Part shown: piece by piece, positions 23,269 to 31,616 of the stretch
Numbering within the stretch: the stretch's first letter is position 1
How the letters are laid out: each line of letters begins with the position of its first letter
Assembly: GCF_947166265.1 (NCBI RefSeq)
Contig: NZ_CAMVDO010000020.1
Coordinates: forward strand, 1 to 60,010
Source: an uncultured Fibrobacter sp.
GTDB taxonomy: Bacteria; Fibrobacterota; Fibrobacteria; Fibrobacterales; Fibrobacteraceae
Length of the DNA stretch: 60,010 nucleotides
Direction of reading: 5' to 3'
The notes under the pieces: model-generated
Told to the model about the DNA's origin: nothing
Databases searched by the model: none
The model's input: only the letters and a program-made list of their open reading frames with translations
Made by a program: the position numbers and the translations under genes

Positions 23269-23394
23269 GCGGTTGGCTTGTGGGTATAAAAAAACAGCCC
23301 AACTTGCGTTGTGCCGTTTTTATACCCTGTATAGCGGTTGGCTTGTGGGTATAAAAAAAAACAGCCCAACTTGCGTTGTGCTGTTTTTATACCC
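23269..23394 (-). terminator. Tandemly duplicated terminator of tRNA-Glu copy 1
   Basis: Two ~60-bp copies (23269-23327 and 23334-23394) of GCGGTTGGCTTGTGGGTATA + A-run + CAGCCCAACTTGCGTTGTGC. Read on the minus strand each forms CAGCaCAAC-gcaa-GTTGgGCTG followed by 7-9 T. The outer GGGTATAAA / TTTATACCC arms make each copy a palindrome. The first base pairs of the right copy overlap the tRNA 3' end. Confidence 0.75.
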
Positions 23395-23462
23395 CCAAGC
23401 GGTTTCGAACCGCTGTTGCGGGAATGAAAATCCCGAGTCCTGGGCCACTAGACGATAGGGGC
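23390..23462 (-). tRNA. tRNA-Glu(TTC), copy 1
   Basis: 73 nt without an encoded CCA. The acceptor pairs GCCCCTA with TGGGGGT (two wobbles); D-arm CTAGTGGCCCAGGAC; anticodon stem CGGGA-TTTTCAT-TCCCG with anticodon TTC; T-arm AGCGG-TTCGAAA-CCGCT. The D-arm sequence is typical for tRNA-Glu. Confidence 0.95.
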
Positions 23463-23476
23463 GATTTGTGCGACCA

Positions 23477-23504
23477 AATATAGGAAAGTTTTTTAATCCG
23501 TCAA
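23477..23504 (-). promoter_or_regulatory. Promoter of tRNA-Glu copy 1
   Basis: On the minus strand: TTGACG (23504-23499), 16-nt spacer, TATATT (23482-23477). Confidence 0.75.
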
Positions 23505-23557
23505 GGGGTGTTTTAATCTTTTTTTGAGGGGGAGGGGGCGCGGTTGCTCGTGGATGC

Positions 23558-23590
23558 AAAAAAAGAAACCAATCTTTTGATTGGTTTCTT
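23558..23590 (-). terminator. Terminator of tRNA-Glu copy 2
   Basis: A 12-bp perfect stem AAGAAACCAATC / GATTGGTTTCTT with TTTT loop; A-run on the left becomes the U-tract on the minus strand. Confidence 0.88.
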
Positions 23591-23593
23591 TCG

Positions 23594-23666
23594 TACCCCC
23601 AAGCGGTTTCGAACCGCTGTTGCGGGAATGAAAATCCCGAGTCCTGGGCCACTAGACGATAGGGGC
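23594..23666 (-). tRNA. tRNA-Glu(TTC), copy 2
   Basis: Identical in sequence to copy 1 over 73 nt, 204 bp away, but with its own promoter and a different terminator. Confidence 0.95.
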
Positions 23667-23681
23667 GTTTTAGTAGGGCCA

Positions 23682-23710
23682 AATATAGGTAAAGAATAGA
23701 AAGCCGTCAA
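23682..23710 (-). promoter_or_regulatory. Promoter of tRNA-Glu copy 2
   Basis: On the minus strand: TTGACG (23710-23705), 17-nt spacer, TATATT (23687-23682). Confidence 0.78.
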
Positions 23711-23742
23711 GGGTATAACTCAAAAAAAGTTAATTTTTCTGC

Positions 23743-25302
23743 GTGAACCTGCGAAATTGGCTAAAAAAATCCCTAAAAGGCGGTGTTGTCCGCTTCTTGC
23801 CGATGGCTCTGTTGGCTAGCGCCACCGATGCCGCCGTCCTTTGGGGGGTGCGCTCCTTTATCGATATCGTGGGTGGCGCGGGGCGGATTCCCCTTTCGGC
23901 CTGGCTTGTGGGCATGATGTTGTTGGCCCTGCTTCGGCTCGTTTTCCTATACGGAAAGACCAAAATTTCCGAGGGGTGGCTTTTCAAGGCGTCTGCCCGT
24001 GTGCAGGCTTGGTTCTTGCATCGGCTTCGGGGCCTTTCTCCCAGAAATTTCCACACTCCTAAGGGCGAACGCATGGTGGAGGCCGCTTACGAGGCGACTG
24101 TCGTGTTGCAGAACAATGGCGGCGTGTTCTTTCAGGCGGTTCAGGCGATTTTGCAGTTGATCGTGTTCCTGCCGGTGCTGTTCTTTATTTCTTGGCCGCT
24201 AACGTTGTTCCTTTTCGTGGTGGTGGTGCCGCTGGTGGCGGTACTGCAGCGCAGGCTCCATAAGCTTGGCCCCGCCGAAGAATCGCTGCTTCGTTCCCGC
24301 TCCGATTATCGCGGAAACCTGGCGCTTGCCCGTAGACTCTTTAGGCAGTGGAGCGGTCGCGATGAACGCAGGGAAATCTCGAATGGACTCCTGAAAGAGG
24401 TGCGCGGGCTTCGCGACGATGGCCTCTCTGCTGCAATCAGGAAGTCCGGGCTTTCGCTTTTGACCGAAACGGTTTCGGTGCTTGCGATGGTATTTGTGCT
24501 TGCATTTTGTGCGCTCCTGATGAAAACCGGGTATATGGATGCGTCGGGCCTTGTGCTGTTTACTTCGGCGGTGCTGCTTTGCTACAAGCCGGTCAAGGAA
24601 TGTGCTCGCGTGATGCCGCAGTTCAGGGCGGCGGTGAGTGCGGTGAATGTACTCGAGGATTTTGAAAGGCTCGATGTGAAAAAGGCGGAAAAAAAGGTCT
24701 TTTTCCGAAACGCAAAATTTCATTATGATGGTTCCACGAATCTAGTCTTTGCGGATCTTTCGCTCGATTGGTCCCGTGAAAAGCCTGTGCTCGTTCGCGG
24801 CAGGAATGGAGTCGGAAAATCTACGCTGCTTCGCCTGCTGGCGGGGCTCGAATCTTTAGATGAACAGGACACACCCCTGTCAGAAGCTGAAAAATGTGAT
24901 TCTTTTTCCGTTTCTCCCTCCGATGTCTTTTTCGTGGCTCAGGATTTGGAACTTCCACCCAAACGGATGCTTTTCCGACTCATTGAAAAGTCTGCGGATG
25001 CGGGCTTGAAAGCTGCCGTGCTTGCGGAATTCGTCTCGGTTTCTGGTGCAGCGCCCCTGTTTGAGAAAAACGGGCTTTCCGGTGGAGAAAGGGCGCGCCT
25101 TGCACTCCTTTGGGCGCTTGCCTCCGATTGCCGTACCGTCTTGCTCGATGAACCTTTTGCCTCCGTGGCGCTTGCCGACCGTGAACCCCTGCTCCGGGCG
25201 TACCTAAAAGCAGCGGATTCTCTTGGCAAATGGACAATAATTGTGAGTCATGATGTACTTTCTTCAAAAGTTGAATGTATATTTAATGTTGTGCAGTTAT
25301 AG
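23743..25302 (+). CDS. ABC transporter half-exporter (membrane + ATPase in one chain)
   Basis: A 519-residue type IV ABC half-transporter. Residues ~15-300 hold the membrane domain (hydrophobic stretches near 15, 60, 125-170 and 245-285). The ATPase follows: Walker A RGRNGVGKSTLL (about 355), signature LSGGERARLALL (about 445), Walker B VLLDEPFASV and a switch His in SHDV. The GTG start has no strong Shine-Dalgarno. It heads a tight set with an ICMT-like methyltransferase, waaA and ispH. Its place beside waaA fits a lipid/LPS-related exporter such as MsbA, but it is shorter than MsbA (about 580) and the substrate is not shown. Confidence 0.83.
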   Translation: MNLRNWLKKSLKGGVVRFLPMALLASATDAAVLWGVRSFIDIVGGAGRIPLSAWLVGMMLLALLRLVFLYGKTKISEGWLFKASARVQAWFLHRLRGLSPRNFHTPKGERMVEAAYEATVVLQNNGGVFFQAVQAILQLIVFLPVLFFISWPLTLFLFVVVVPLVAVLQRRLHKLGPAEESLLRSRSDYRGNLALARRLFRQWSGRDERREISNGLLKEVRGLRDDGLSAAIRKSGLSLLTETVSVLAMVFVLAFCALLMKTGYMDASGLVLFTSAVLLCYKPVKECARVMPQFRAAVSAVNVLEDFERLDVKKAEKKVFFRNAKFHYDGSTNLVFADLSLDWSREKPVLVRGRNGVGKSTLLRLLAGLESLDEQDTPLSEAEKCDSFSVSPSDVFFVAQDLELPPKRMLFRLIEKSADAGLKAAVLAEFVSVSGAAPLFEKNGLSGGERARLALLWALASDCRTVLLDEPFASVALADREPLLRAYLKAADSLGKWTIIVSHDVLSSKVECIFNVVQL

Positions 25303-25313
25303 TGGAGGCGCCT

Positions 25314-26039
25314 ATGGAAGAACAGTTGAAAGCTCAGTCGAATGGATCCGTGAATCAGGCAAAACCGGTCAATGCGGAAAAAAAGGTGCCGGAACAGGCC
25401 GCTCCCAAGAGTTCCGTGCCGGGTGCCGATGCCAAGACGATTGATCTTCCCGAAGTGGATGAACGTCCGCAGCGTCCGTTCCTATACCGCAACCGGGGAA
25501 TCATTCTTGGAATTTTGACGATTGCCGCTTTAGTATTCCCTCCGGCAGATTTGGAAATTGTTCCGTTCCTCGTCTTTATCAACATCTTTATCATCGCCAT
25601 CTACCTTCGCGTCAAGGCCCGCAGGGCCATTGGCGACCATACGCGTGGAACGGCGCAGCAGGCTCCGGTCCTTGTGACGTGGGGGGCTTATGGCCGTATG
25701 CGTCATCCGCTTTATACCTCCAATATGGCGATCGGTATTGGCCTTATCGTTCTGCACCTGGGAATCAGCTGGTTCGTGATCCCGTTTATTGCAATCTTGC
25801 TTGCTCTCGGCTTTAGGCTTGCTAAACTGGATGACCTCTATCTTGAAAGTCGTTACGGTTCCGACTGGAAACTGTGGGCCATGAATACGCCCGCCTTCAT
25901 TCCTCGCGAAATCCATGTTCCCGGTCCGCTTCGTAGTGGAAAGGAAGCGATCGTTGCCGACATGTGGACCTGGATTTGGCTTGCGCTGATGGTTGGCCTC
26001 GTGCTTTTCCGTAAGGTCGATTTCCTGATATGGGCTTAA
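25314..26039 (+). CDS. Isoprenylcysteine/phospholipid methyltransferase-like membrane protein
   Basis: A 241-residue protein; the ATG at 25314 is preferred over GTG 25302 because GGAGG overlaps the latter and is well placed for the ATG. Residues 1-60 are hydrophilic, then four or five hydrophobic segments. GAYGRMRHPLYTSN (about 123-136) is the SAM/membrane-domain motif of the ICMT/PEMT fold, and LDDLYLESRYGSDWKLWAMN is the matching C-terminal helix. Expected activity is SAM-dependent methylation of a membrane lipid or prenyl group; the acceptor is unknown. The stop overlaps waaA by 10 bases. Confidence 0.75.
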   Translation: MEEQLKAQSNGSVNQAKPVNAEKKVPEQAAPKSSVPGADAKTIDLPEVDERPQRPFLYRNRGIILGILTIAALVFPPADLEIVPFLVFINIFIIAIYLRVKARRAIGDHTRGTAQQAPVLVTWGAYGRMRHPLYTSNMAIGIGLIVLHLGISWFVIPFIAILLALGFRLAKLDDLYLESRYGSDWKLWAMNTPAFIPREIHVPGPLRSGKEAIVADMWTWIWLALMVGLVLFRKVDFLIWA

Positions 26040-27220
26040 AGCGTGTGAACTTGGGATGGGCCGCATGGGACGGCGCCGTAAAGGCTTTCGCCCGTGCTGC
26101 GAGCCTGTTTCCGGGACTCGATAGCGAATACCATATCGAAGAACGCCTGTCGGGGCCATGGCCGAGTGATGGCCCGTACTTGTGGCTTCACGGGGCAAGC
26201 CTTGGCGAATGCCGTATGTTGCTTGGCCTTGCGCATGCCCTCAAAGAAGACCTGCCGCATTGTCCGAAACTTCTGATAACCTCGCAAAAGGTCGAGGCGG
26301 TTTCTTTTTTGCGGGATATTTGTAGTGGGGTTGCCGAGGTATGTATTGCCCCTGCGGATATTCCTTCGGCGTTGAACGCCTTTATAAGCTCGGTGCAGCC
26401 GCTGGGACTCATTCTTGGCGAAAACGAACTGTGGCCGGGGTATCTTTCGACGATGTCGAAAATATCGACCCGCCGAAACATTGCGCTTGTATCGGGGCGC
26501 TATCGCCGTTCTATGCCGTTCCTCGATTTTTCGGGGATGGGTTTTGCCAGCTTGCAGACGTCTGCCGATCTCGGACGCTTTTCGTATGCGAGCAAGGGCG
26601 CCGTACCGTGTACGATGGGCGGTGACTGGAAATTGCTGAACTGGTCCCGCGATGGCGGTCTAGTCTGCGTTCCCGAGAATACGACCGTAGATACGGTGTT
26701 CCTGTCGTTTCATCAAGAAGAAATGGATGCGTTCCTTGCGATGGCGAAGGACTCCGTAGACAAGGGAGAATCGGTGGTGCTGATGCCCCGTAGGCTTTCG
26801 GAGCAGGGCGTGTTCCGTAAACGGTTGCAGGACTCCGGACTGCAGGTGGTGGACTATCCTTCGGTACAAAACGGTGCGGTTTCGATTGTCGGCCGTTTTG
26901 GCCTTTCCCGCGAGATTCTCTTGAAAAGCAAAAGTGCCGTGGTGGGCGGTTCGTTCAACCGTGTGCTTGGAATCCATGATTTCTGGGAACCCTTGCGGAT
27001 GGGCGTTTCCACCTGCGTTGGCCCCTATTCCAAGGGACACGAAAATGTCGTTTCGCGCTTAGTTTCTATGCATGTGCTTGCGCAGATAAATTCGGCGTCG
27101 GACTATTTGCGTCGCAGGCGTCCGTCTTCAGATACGGTACGGAACTGCTTGATGCAGGAAAAGAAGAAAGTCTTGAATTCCTATTCGTTGTTGTTGAATT
27201 TTATAAAGGGTCTTTTATGA
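26030..27220 (+). CDS. waaA: 3-deoxy-D-manno-octulosonic acid (Kdo) transferase
   Basis: A 396-residue GT-30 glycosyltransferase that adds Kdo from CMP-Kdo to lipid A precursor at the inner membrane. WLHGASLGECR with the catalytic Glu (about 54-64), LITSQ, LGENELWPGY, and the C-terminal VGGSFN...GIHDFWEPLRMGVSTCVGP donor-site segment are all present. The usual N-terminal membrane anchor is weak or missing here; the protein starts almost directly at the catalytic domain. Overlaps the methyltransferase gene and, by ATGA, ispH. Confidence 0.88.
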   Translation: MGLKRVNLGWAAWDGAVKAFARAASLFPGLDSEYHIEERLSGPWPSDGPYLWLHGASLGECRMLLGLAHALKEDLPHCPKLLITSQKVEAVSFLRDICSGVAEVCIAPADIPSALNAFISSVQPLGLILGENELWPGYLSTMSKISTRRNIALVSGRYRRSMPFLDFSGMGFASLQTSADLGRFSYASKGAVPCTMGGDWKLLNWSRDGGLVCVPENTTVDTVFLSFHQEEMDAFLAMAKDSVDKGESVVLMPRRLSEQGVFRKRLQDSGLQVVDYPSVQNGAVSIVGRFGLSREILLKSKSAVVGGSFNRVLGIHDFWEPLRMGVSTCVGPYSKGHENVVSRLVSMHVLAQINSASDYLRRRRPSSDTVRNCLMQEKKKVLNSYSLLLNFIKGLL

Positions 27221-28149
27221 AAAAGGTGATTCTTGCGACTCCCCGAGGATTTTGCGCGGGCGTGGACCGTGCTATCCATGTGGTGGAACGTGCGATAGAA
27301 AAGTTTGGAACTCCTATTTACGTGCGTCATGAAATCGTGCACAACAAGTTCGTGGTCGATTCGCTAAAGGGAAAGGGCGTTGTCTTTGTCGACGAACTTG
27401 ACGAGGTCCCGACGGGTTCCGTGGTAATTTTTTCTGCCCACGGGGTCGCCGAAGAAATTTATGCCGATGCGGAAAAACGCGGACTGCAGGTGCTGGATGC
27501 CAGCTGTCCTCTGGTGCTCAAGGTCCATTACAGTGCCAAACGGCATTATGCGGCCGGTCGCCATATTATTTTGATTGGACATGCGGGGCACGCCGAAGTG
27601 GTGGGTACCCTGGGTCAGCTTCCGCCGGGCGCGATTACGCTCATCAAGAACGAAGAAGATGCCCGCACGGTGGATGTCCCCGCCGATAAGGAACTCGCCT
27701 ATATTACCCAGACGACGCTTTCGGTTGCCGAAACGCGCAAGATTATCGAAGCGCTCAAGAATCGTTTCCCGAATATTATCGGGCCCGATGCTGGGGACCT
27801 CTGCTATGCGACGGGCAATCGCCAGGCGGCGGTGCTCGACTTGTGTTCCAAGGTGGACATGCTGCTTGTGGTGGGAGCGAAAAATTCGTCGAACTCGAGC
27901 CGCCTGATGGAACTTGGGTTGGAACAGGGAATTCAGAGTCATTTGATCGCTTCGGTCGACGATTTGGATCCGGAATGGTTCGAAAATATCGAATCGGTCG
28001 GAATTTCGAGTGGCGCAAGCGCTCCCGAGGTGCTTGTGCAGGGGGTGGTAGACTGGATTAAGTCCAAGTTTGCCCCCGTAGAAATTGAAAATTTTGTAAA
28101 ATTGGTCGAATCTACCAAGTTTAACCTACCAAAGGCCTTGCAAGATTGA
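27217..28149 (+). CDS. ispH: 4-hydroxy-3-methylbut-2-enyl diphosphate reductase
   Basis: A 310-residue IspH, the last enzyme of the MEP isoprenoid pathway, a 4Fe-4S protein making IPP and DMAPP. The three cluster Cys are in PRGFCAGVDRA (C12), DASCPLV (about C95) and DLCYATGNRQ (about C196); the conserved H-x-E contexts RHEIVHN and GHAGHAEV are present. ATGA overlap with waaA means coupled translation, an arrangement linking isoprenoid and envelope synthesis. Confidence 0.95.
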   Translation: MKKVILATPRGFCAGVDRAIHVVERAIEKFGTPIYVRHEIVHNKFVVDSLKGKGVVFVDELDEVPTGSVVIFSAHGVAEEIYADAEKRGLQVLDASCPLVLKVHYSAKRHYAAGRHIILIGHAGHAEVVGTLGQLPPGAITLIKNEEDARTVDVPADKELAYITQTTLSVAETRKIIEALKNRFPNIIGPDAGDLCYATGNRQAAVLDLCSKVDMLLVVGAKNSSNSSRLMELGLEQGIQSHLIASVDDLDPEWFENIESVGISSGASAPEVLVQGVVDWIKSKFAPVEIENFVKLVESTKFNLPKALQD

Positions 28150-28159
28150 TAATTTAACC

Positions 28160-28188
28160 TTGACGGATTGCTAATTTTTTTCTAAAAT
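28160..28188 (+). promoter_or_regulatory. rpmB promoter
   Basis: TTGACG (28160-28165), 17-nt spacer, TAAAAT (28183-28188). Confidence 0.72.
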
Positions 28189-28219
28189 TGGTGCCTGTTA
28201 TAAAACAACGGAGTTTATT

Positions 28220-28441
28220 ATGAGCCGCATTTGTGAAGTTACCGGCAAAGCCGGTCTCGTGGGTAACATGGTTTCCCACTCTAACCGTAAGAAGTTGATG
28301 AAGCAGCTGCCGAACCTTCAGAAGAAGCGCTTCTACATTCCTGAAGAGGATCGTTGGGTCACGCTTCGCGTGAGCGCCGCTGGTCTTCGTACCATCAACA
28401 AGCTTGGCATCCAGGCTGTTGCTCAGGAACTCGGCATCTAA
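28220..28441 (+). CDS. rpmB: 50S ribosomal protein L28
   Basis: A 73-residue L28: MSRICEVTGKAGLVGNMVSHSNR is the family start, followed by KRFYIPEEDRWVTLRVSAAGLRTI. No zinc-binding Cys pairs beyond the single Cys at 5, so this is the Cys-poor form. Monocistronic, with its own promoter and terminator. Confidence 0.96.
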   Translation: MSRICEVTGKAGLVGNMVSHSNRKKLMKQLPNLQKKRFYIPEEDRWVTLRVSAAGLRTINKLGIQAVAQELGI

Positions 28442-28466
28442 TTACCGAGCCTAGAAATTTCAAATA

Positions 28467-28494
28467 ACCGCCAAGGTCCTCTTGGCGGTGTTTT
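28467..28494 (+). terminator. rpmB terminator
   Basis: ACCGCCAAG / CTTGGCGGT (9 bp), loop GTCCT, followed by GTTTTG. Confidence 0.85.
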
Positions 28495-28533
28495 GTCGTA
28501 TTTGCGGAATTGCGCGTTAGCGCGAGTGGAAAT

Positions 28534-28556
28534 CAAAAAAGGCGCCTTTGGCGCCT
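28534..28556 (-). terminator. Terminator for the exonuclease gene (minus strand)
   Basis: AGGCGCC-ttt-GGCGCCT preceded by six A, which form the U-tract on the minus strand. It has the tri-loop layout of the interspersed hairpin family. Confidence 0.75.
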
Positions 28557-28582
28557 CGTATCTGAAACCTGGTACCTGGTCC

Positions 28583-29221
28583 CTACTTATTGATAAACTG
28601 CGGGATTCCCTTGTACTTTTCGATGTTCTTCATGATGCAGGCCATTTCCCAGTCCTTTTCCTTGAACCGGCGGCGGAGGAGCGCCACGAATACTTCCATG
28701 AGCATCAGACAGTCATAGACGGCGCGGTGCATCTTGTCGGCCTCGATACTCATCGAAATTTCGTCACGACGCTTGAACATGTTCGCGAGAATGCCGAGCT
28801 TGTGGGAACTTGCTTCGGGGAGAATCGCCTTGGAGATGGCAAGGCTGTCGATAACGGGGTTCCCGGGCACGAGCTGCGGGTTGTTCTTGTAGGCGACGCG
28901 CAAAAAGCTGGCGTCGAAGTTTGCGTTGTGGGCAATGAGGATGGAACTTTGTCCGCAAAATTCGGTGAACTTCTTGATGGCATCCCCAACGGCGGGGGCG
29001 TCCTGGACGTCGCTGTCGTAGATGTGGTTCACGGCAGAGGCTTCGGCCGGGATCATCATGTTCGGCTTCACGAAGGTTTCGAGCTCGCCAAGCAACTTGG
29101 GGACGACTTTCCCGTTCTTGGTTTCCACGGTGAATTTGACGGCGCCGATTTCAATAATTTCGTCTTTCTGGTTGTTGAGGCCTGTTGTTTCAAGGTCAAA
29201 TGCTACAAATTTAGGTGGCAT
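28583..29221 (-). CDS. 3'-5' exonuclease of the DnaQ/PolC epsilon type
   Basis: A 212-residue DEDD exonuclease. FVAFDLETTGLN (ExoI: D-x-E), AHNANFDASFL (ExoII) and the C-terminal HRAVYDCLMLMEVF (ExoIII, H-x5-D arrangement of DEDDh) supply the catalytic residues. It can be the proofreading subunit of a polymerase or a free-standing repair/RNA exonuclease; nothing in the neighbourhood decides. The second Met is chosen as start (MPPKFVAF), since DnaQ-type domains start right there. Confidence 0.85.
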   Translation of the reverse strand: MPPKFVAFDLETTGLNNQKDEIIEIGAVKFTVETKNGKVVPKLLGELETFVKPNMMIPAEASAVNHIYDSDVQDAPAVGDAIKKFTEFCGQSSILIAHNANFDASFLRVAYKNNPQLVPGNPVIDSLAISKAILPEASSHKLGILANMFKRRDEISMSIEADKMHRAVYDCLMLMEVFVALLRRRFKEKDWEMACIMKNIEKYKGIPQFINK

Positions 29222-29272
29222 TAAAATCACGTTAGTATTCCTTTTTGAGTATTCAAATCACCATGGTAGGAT

Positions 29273-29788
29273 TCAAGTACAAAGATACTTAATTTCAATG
29301 TCAATTGATGTCAGTGGAAGGGGCAAAATGAAATTATCCCACGTTTTTAGGGTGAGGTGAGGGCCGTACTTGGCCGACACAAGCCAAAGGGGGCGGCCAC
29401 TTTTCTTAGAAAGCCACTGTGAACCGGGCTTAATCTGTCCTGCCGGGCCATGGGGGCCGTCCAGGGCCATGCCGGCGAATTTCCCTTGGTTCAGCGTCGA
29501 AAGAACATGCCTTACGTTAGAGGCTCCGTGGCTGTCGGAACCGCGGGTAACCGTGTAGCCGAGCTTTTGGGCGATGGCTGCGAAAAGGTCTCCGTCCTTG
29601 GATTGCGATATGAAGGCGTGAACTCCCCAGTATTTGAATGCCGCCGTGCTTGCAAGAAGGTCCCTGTGCCATATTCCGAGGATTCCAGGTGCAAAATCGT
29701 CTGGGGTGGATATCCTTACTCGCAGGCTTTTGACCCATAGTGTCGTAAGCAGGGTACCCAGTTTCACCTTGAACGAATCCATTTGCAT
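29273..29788 (-). CDS. DUF374 lysophospholipid-acyltransferase-like protein
   Basis: A 171-residue protein. GIWHRDLLAS (the H-x4-D-like acyltransferase motif), ISQSKDGDL, TRGSDSHGA and ALDGPHGPAGQIKPGSQWLS are characteristic of the DUF374 family, which is related to lipid A acyltransferases. Usual members run some 30-40 residues longer; here the N-terminal membrane helix is short and the chain stops soon after FILPLPL, so it is near the lower limit or slightly truncated. Expected to act at the inner membrane on a lipid acceptor. Confidence 0.75.
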   Translation of the reverse strand: MQMDSFKVKLGTLLTTLWVKSLRVRISTPDDFAPGILGIWHRDLLASTAAFKYWGVHAFISQSKDGDLFAAIAQKLGYTVTRGSDSHGASNVRHVLSTLNQGKFAGMALDGPHGPAGQIKPGSQWLSKKSGRPLWLVSAKYGPHLTLKTWDNFILPLPLTSIDIEIKYLCT

Positions 29789-29829
29789 GAGCCAAAAATA
29801 AAAAAATGAAAAAAATAATGCGTATACCC

Positions 29830-29858
29830 TTGAAAAAGAAAAGAATATTACCTATATT
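29830..29858 (+). promoter_or_regulatory. tRNA-Cys promoter
   Basis: TTGAAA (29830-29835), 17-nt spacer, TATATT (29853-29858). Confidence 0.75.
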
Positions 29859-29870
29859 GCGGTTCACTTC

Positions 29871-29943
29871 GGCGACGTACCCAAGTTGGTAAGGGGCGGC
29901 TCTGCAAAAGCCTTATTCATCAGTTCGAGTCTGATCGTTGCCT
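29871..29943 (+). tRNA. tRNA-Cys(GCA)
   Basis: 73 nt without encoded CCA. Acceptor GGCGACG pairs with CGTTGCC (one G-U). D-arm CCC-AAGTTGGTAA-GGG; anticodon stem CGGCT-CTGCAAA-AGCCT with one wobble and anticodon GCA; T-arm TCAG-TTCGAGT-CTGA. Own promoter and terminator. Confidence 0.93.
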
Positions 29944-29948
29944 CTTAA

Positions 29949-29979
29949 AACTCCTTCTCACCCCGGGAAGGAGTTTTTT
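29949..29979 (+). terminator. tRNA-Cys terminator
   Basis: AACTCCTTC / GAAGGAGTT (9 bp) with a 9-nt loop and a six-T run. Confidence 0.88.
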
Positions 29980-29994
29980 GATATTTGGTAGAAT

Positions 29995-30022
29995 AAAAAA
30001 AGCGGACAACGTCCGCTTTTTT
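29995..30022. terminator. Bidirectional terminator before the AT-hook gene end
   Basis: AGCGGAC-aac-GTCCGCT flanked by six A and six T, suitable for the minus-strand AT-hook gene. Confidence 0.85.
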
Positions 30023-30042
30023 CTAAACCTTATTCCTAAACA

Positions 30043-30708
30043 CTATTTTCCGTCTACGATTTTTCTCGGCCTTCCGCGGCCACGCTTGATGGGGGTTCCG
30101 TCGGGCATAGTAGTTGCTTCGGGGTGCTTGGACTTGAAGAATGCCTGGACTTTCTTGGCGCGTTCCTCGGCCTTTTGTTTGGCGAGGTCGGCAGCGTTTA
30201 CGATGATTGCCTTGGGTTGTTCCTTGCCCTTGACGCCAAAGGATGCCTTGAGGATGCGGCCCGATGCGGGCTTGGGGGGCTCGGCTATCATGGACTGCGG
30301 GACGTGCTTGGTTTCTACTTTGTTGGAAAGGGGAGGACGCGTGGCGGAAACTTTGGAGTAGCCCGTGCTGCGCGGTGTGAAGGCTGTTTCAAGAAGTTCC
30401 TTCTTTTCGCGGGACAGTTCCATGTTTTCCGGCATGGCAAAATTACCGCTGGAAAAAACATCCGCGTTGGTGTGCTTGTTTTTTCCGAATATTTCGGCAG
30501 CCATGTTTTCGGCTTCTTTCAGGGCCTGTTCCTTACGCATGGTTTCGCGATCGCGTTTAGAAGGCCTGGCGGCGCCATTTTTGCGTTTGCCCGCAAAGTC
30601 CTTCTTTGATTTCTCGGAATTGCGGATGATTTCGTCGTCGGAAAGGCCTCTGAGTTCGGGGGGGACGTCAAGAATTTCCTGCATATTGTTGACCGAAATT
30701 TGATTCAT
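30043..30708 (-). CDS. AT-hook-containing basic protein, unknown function
   Basis: A 221-residue, highly charged, probably disordered protein. The C-terminus KRGRGRPRKIV is a textbook AT-hook (GRGRPRK), which inserts into the minor groove of AT-rich DNA. A Lys/Arg/Glu-rich central region is predicted helical. No enzymatic domain seen. A bacterial protein of this form may be a nucleoid-associated factor; the AT-rich 147-bp region just upstream (30709-30855) could itself be a binding site. Confidence 0.6.
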   Translation of the reverse strand: MNQISVNNMQEILDVPPELRGLSDDEIIRNSEKSKKDFAGKRKNGAARPSKRDRETMRKEQALKEAENMAAEIFGKNKHTNADVFSSGNFAMPENMELSREKKELLETAFTPRSTGYSKVSATRPPLSNKVETKHVPQSMIAEPPKPASGRILKASFGVKGKEQPKAIIVNAADLAKQKAEERAKKVQAFFKSKHPEATTMPDGTPIKRGRGRPRKIVDGK

Positions 30709-30855
30709 ATAACCTAATTTTAGCGTTTTTTTAGCTTGTCAAGAGTGAAAAATGTCTTTTTATTGTAAAAAATGCAGACCAAATTTAAAAAAAATGAAAA
30801 AAAATGCTTGTCAAGCCCTAGAAAAAAAATTTTTTTTGGACTATTTTTGTGCTAA

Positions 30856-31518
30856 ATGCTTCGCTTTACACAAGAAATACTACTTGCTCTACGCGCGATC
30901 TCCAATGAAGAGGAAGCGCACGAAATGTCTAAGAAGGCTCGTGAACAGTTCGATTTCCTTGGAATTCGTCTTGTTCCCCGTCGTGAGGTGACCTATCCCA
31001 TATTCGACAAGTATCCGCCGAAAGACGGTGACGAATTGGTAGCCAGGGTCGAGGACATGTGGACGCAGCCGTATCGTGAAATTCAGTATGCGGCATGCGA
31101 CTATCTGTTCCGCCATAAGGCTTTACTTGGTGGGCAACATCTTGCGTTCCTTAAAAAGCTTATTAAAACCCGCGCTTGGCGCGATACGGTCGACACCCTT
31201 GCCGCTTGCATTCTAGGGGACCTTGCCCTCCGCTTGCCGGCCCTCCGGTCAAAGATTGCCTCCTGGATCCGCGACCCGAACGTGTGGGTGCGTCGCAGTG
31301 CGATCATTTTCCAGATTCAGTATAAGGACCGCACCGACTGGCCGCTCCTTAGGCAGTTCTGCCTGACCTGCGCCAAGGACGAAGACTATTACATCAGGAA
31401 CGGGATTGGTCGAGCCCTTTCGGAATATGCCCGAATCAACCCGACCGAAGTGCGTCGTTTTGTACAAGATAATACCTTTGCCGAACAGACCGCACAAGAA
31501 ATCCTTCGCCTGATTTAA
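30856..31518 (+). CDS. DNA alkylation repair protein, AlkD-like HEAT-repeat fold
   Basis: A 220-residue helical protein matching the AlkD family: MWTQPYREIQYAACDYLFRH, TRAWRDTVDTLAACILGDLA (the W-x3-D catalytic arrangement of AlkD glycosylase), SWIRDPNVWVRRSAII, then a last Tyr-rich repeat YYIRNGIGRALSEYA. AlkD excises N3/N7-alkylated purines without base flipping. The upstream 30.71-30.86 kb region is A/T-rich with CTTGTCAAG twice (30733-30741 and near 30810). Terminator downstream. Confidence 0.85.
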   Translation: MLRFTQEILLALRAISNEEEAHEMSKKAREQFDFLGIRLVPRREVTYPIFDKYPPKDGDELVARVEDMWTQPYREIQYAACDYLFRHKALLGGQHLAFLKKLIKTRAWRDTVDTLAACILGDLALRLPALRSKIASWIRDPNVWVRRSAIIFQIQYKDRTDWPLLRQFCLTCAKDEDYYIRNGIGRALSEYARINPTEVRRFVQDNTFAEQTAQEILRLI

Positions 31519-31543
31519 AAAACAGAATAACGTCATTTAAACC

Positions 31544-31576
31544 GCCTTCCCGCGAACCACGCCGGAAGGCATTTTT
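31544..31576 (+). terminator. Terminator of the AlkD-like gene
   Basis: GCCTTCC (31544-31550) / GGAAGGC (31564-31570), then ATTTTTG. Confidence 0.8.
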
Positions 31577-31616
31577 GATTCCTAACCACCGTCTACTATT
31601 TACTATCTTTCGTTTC

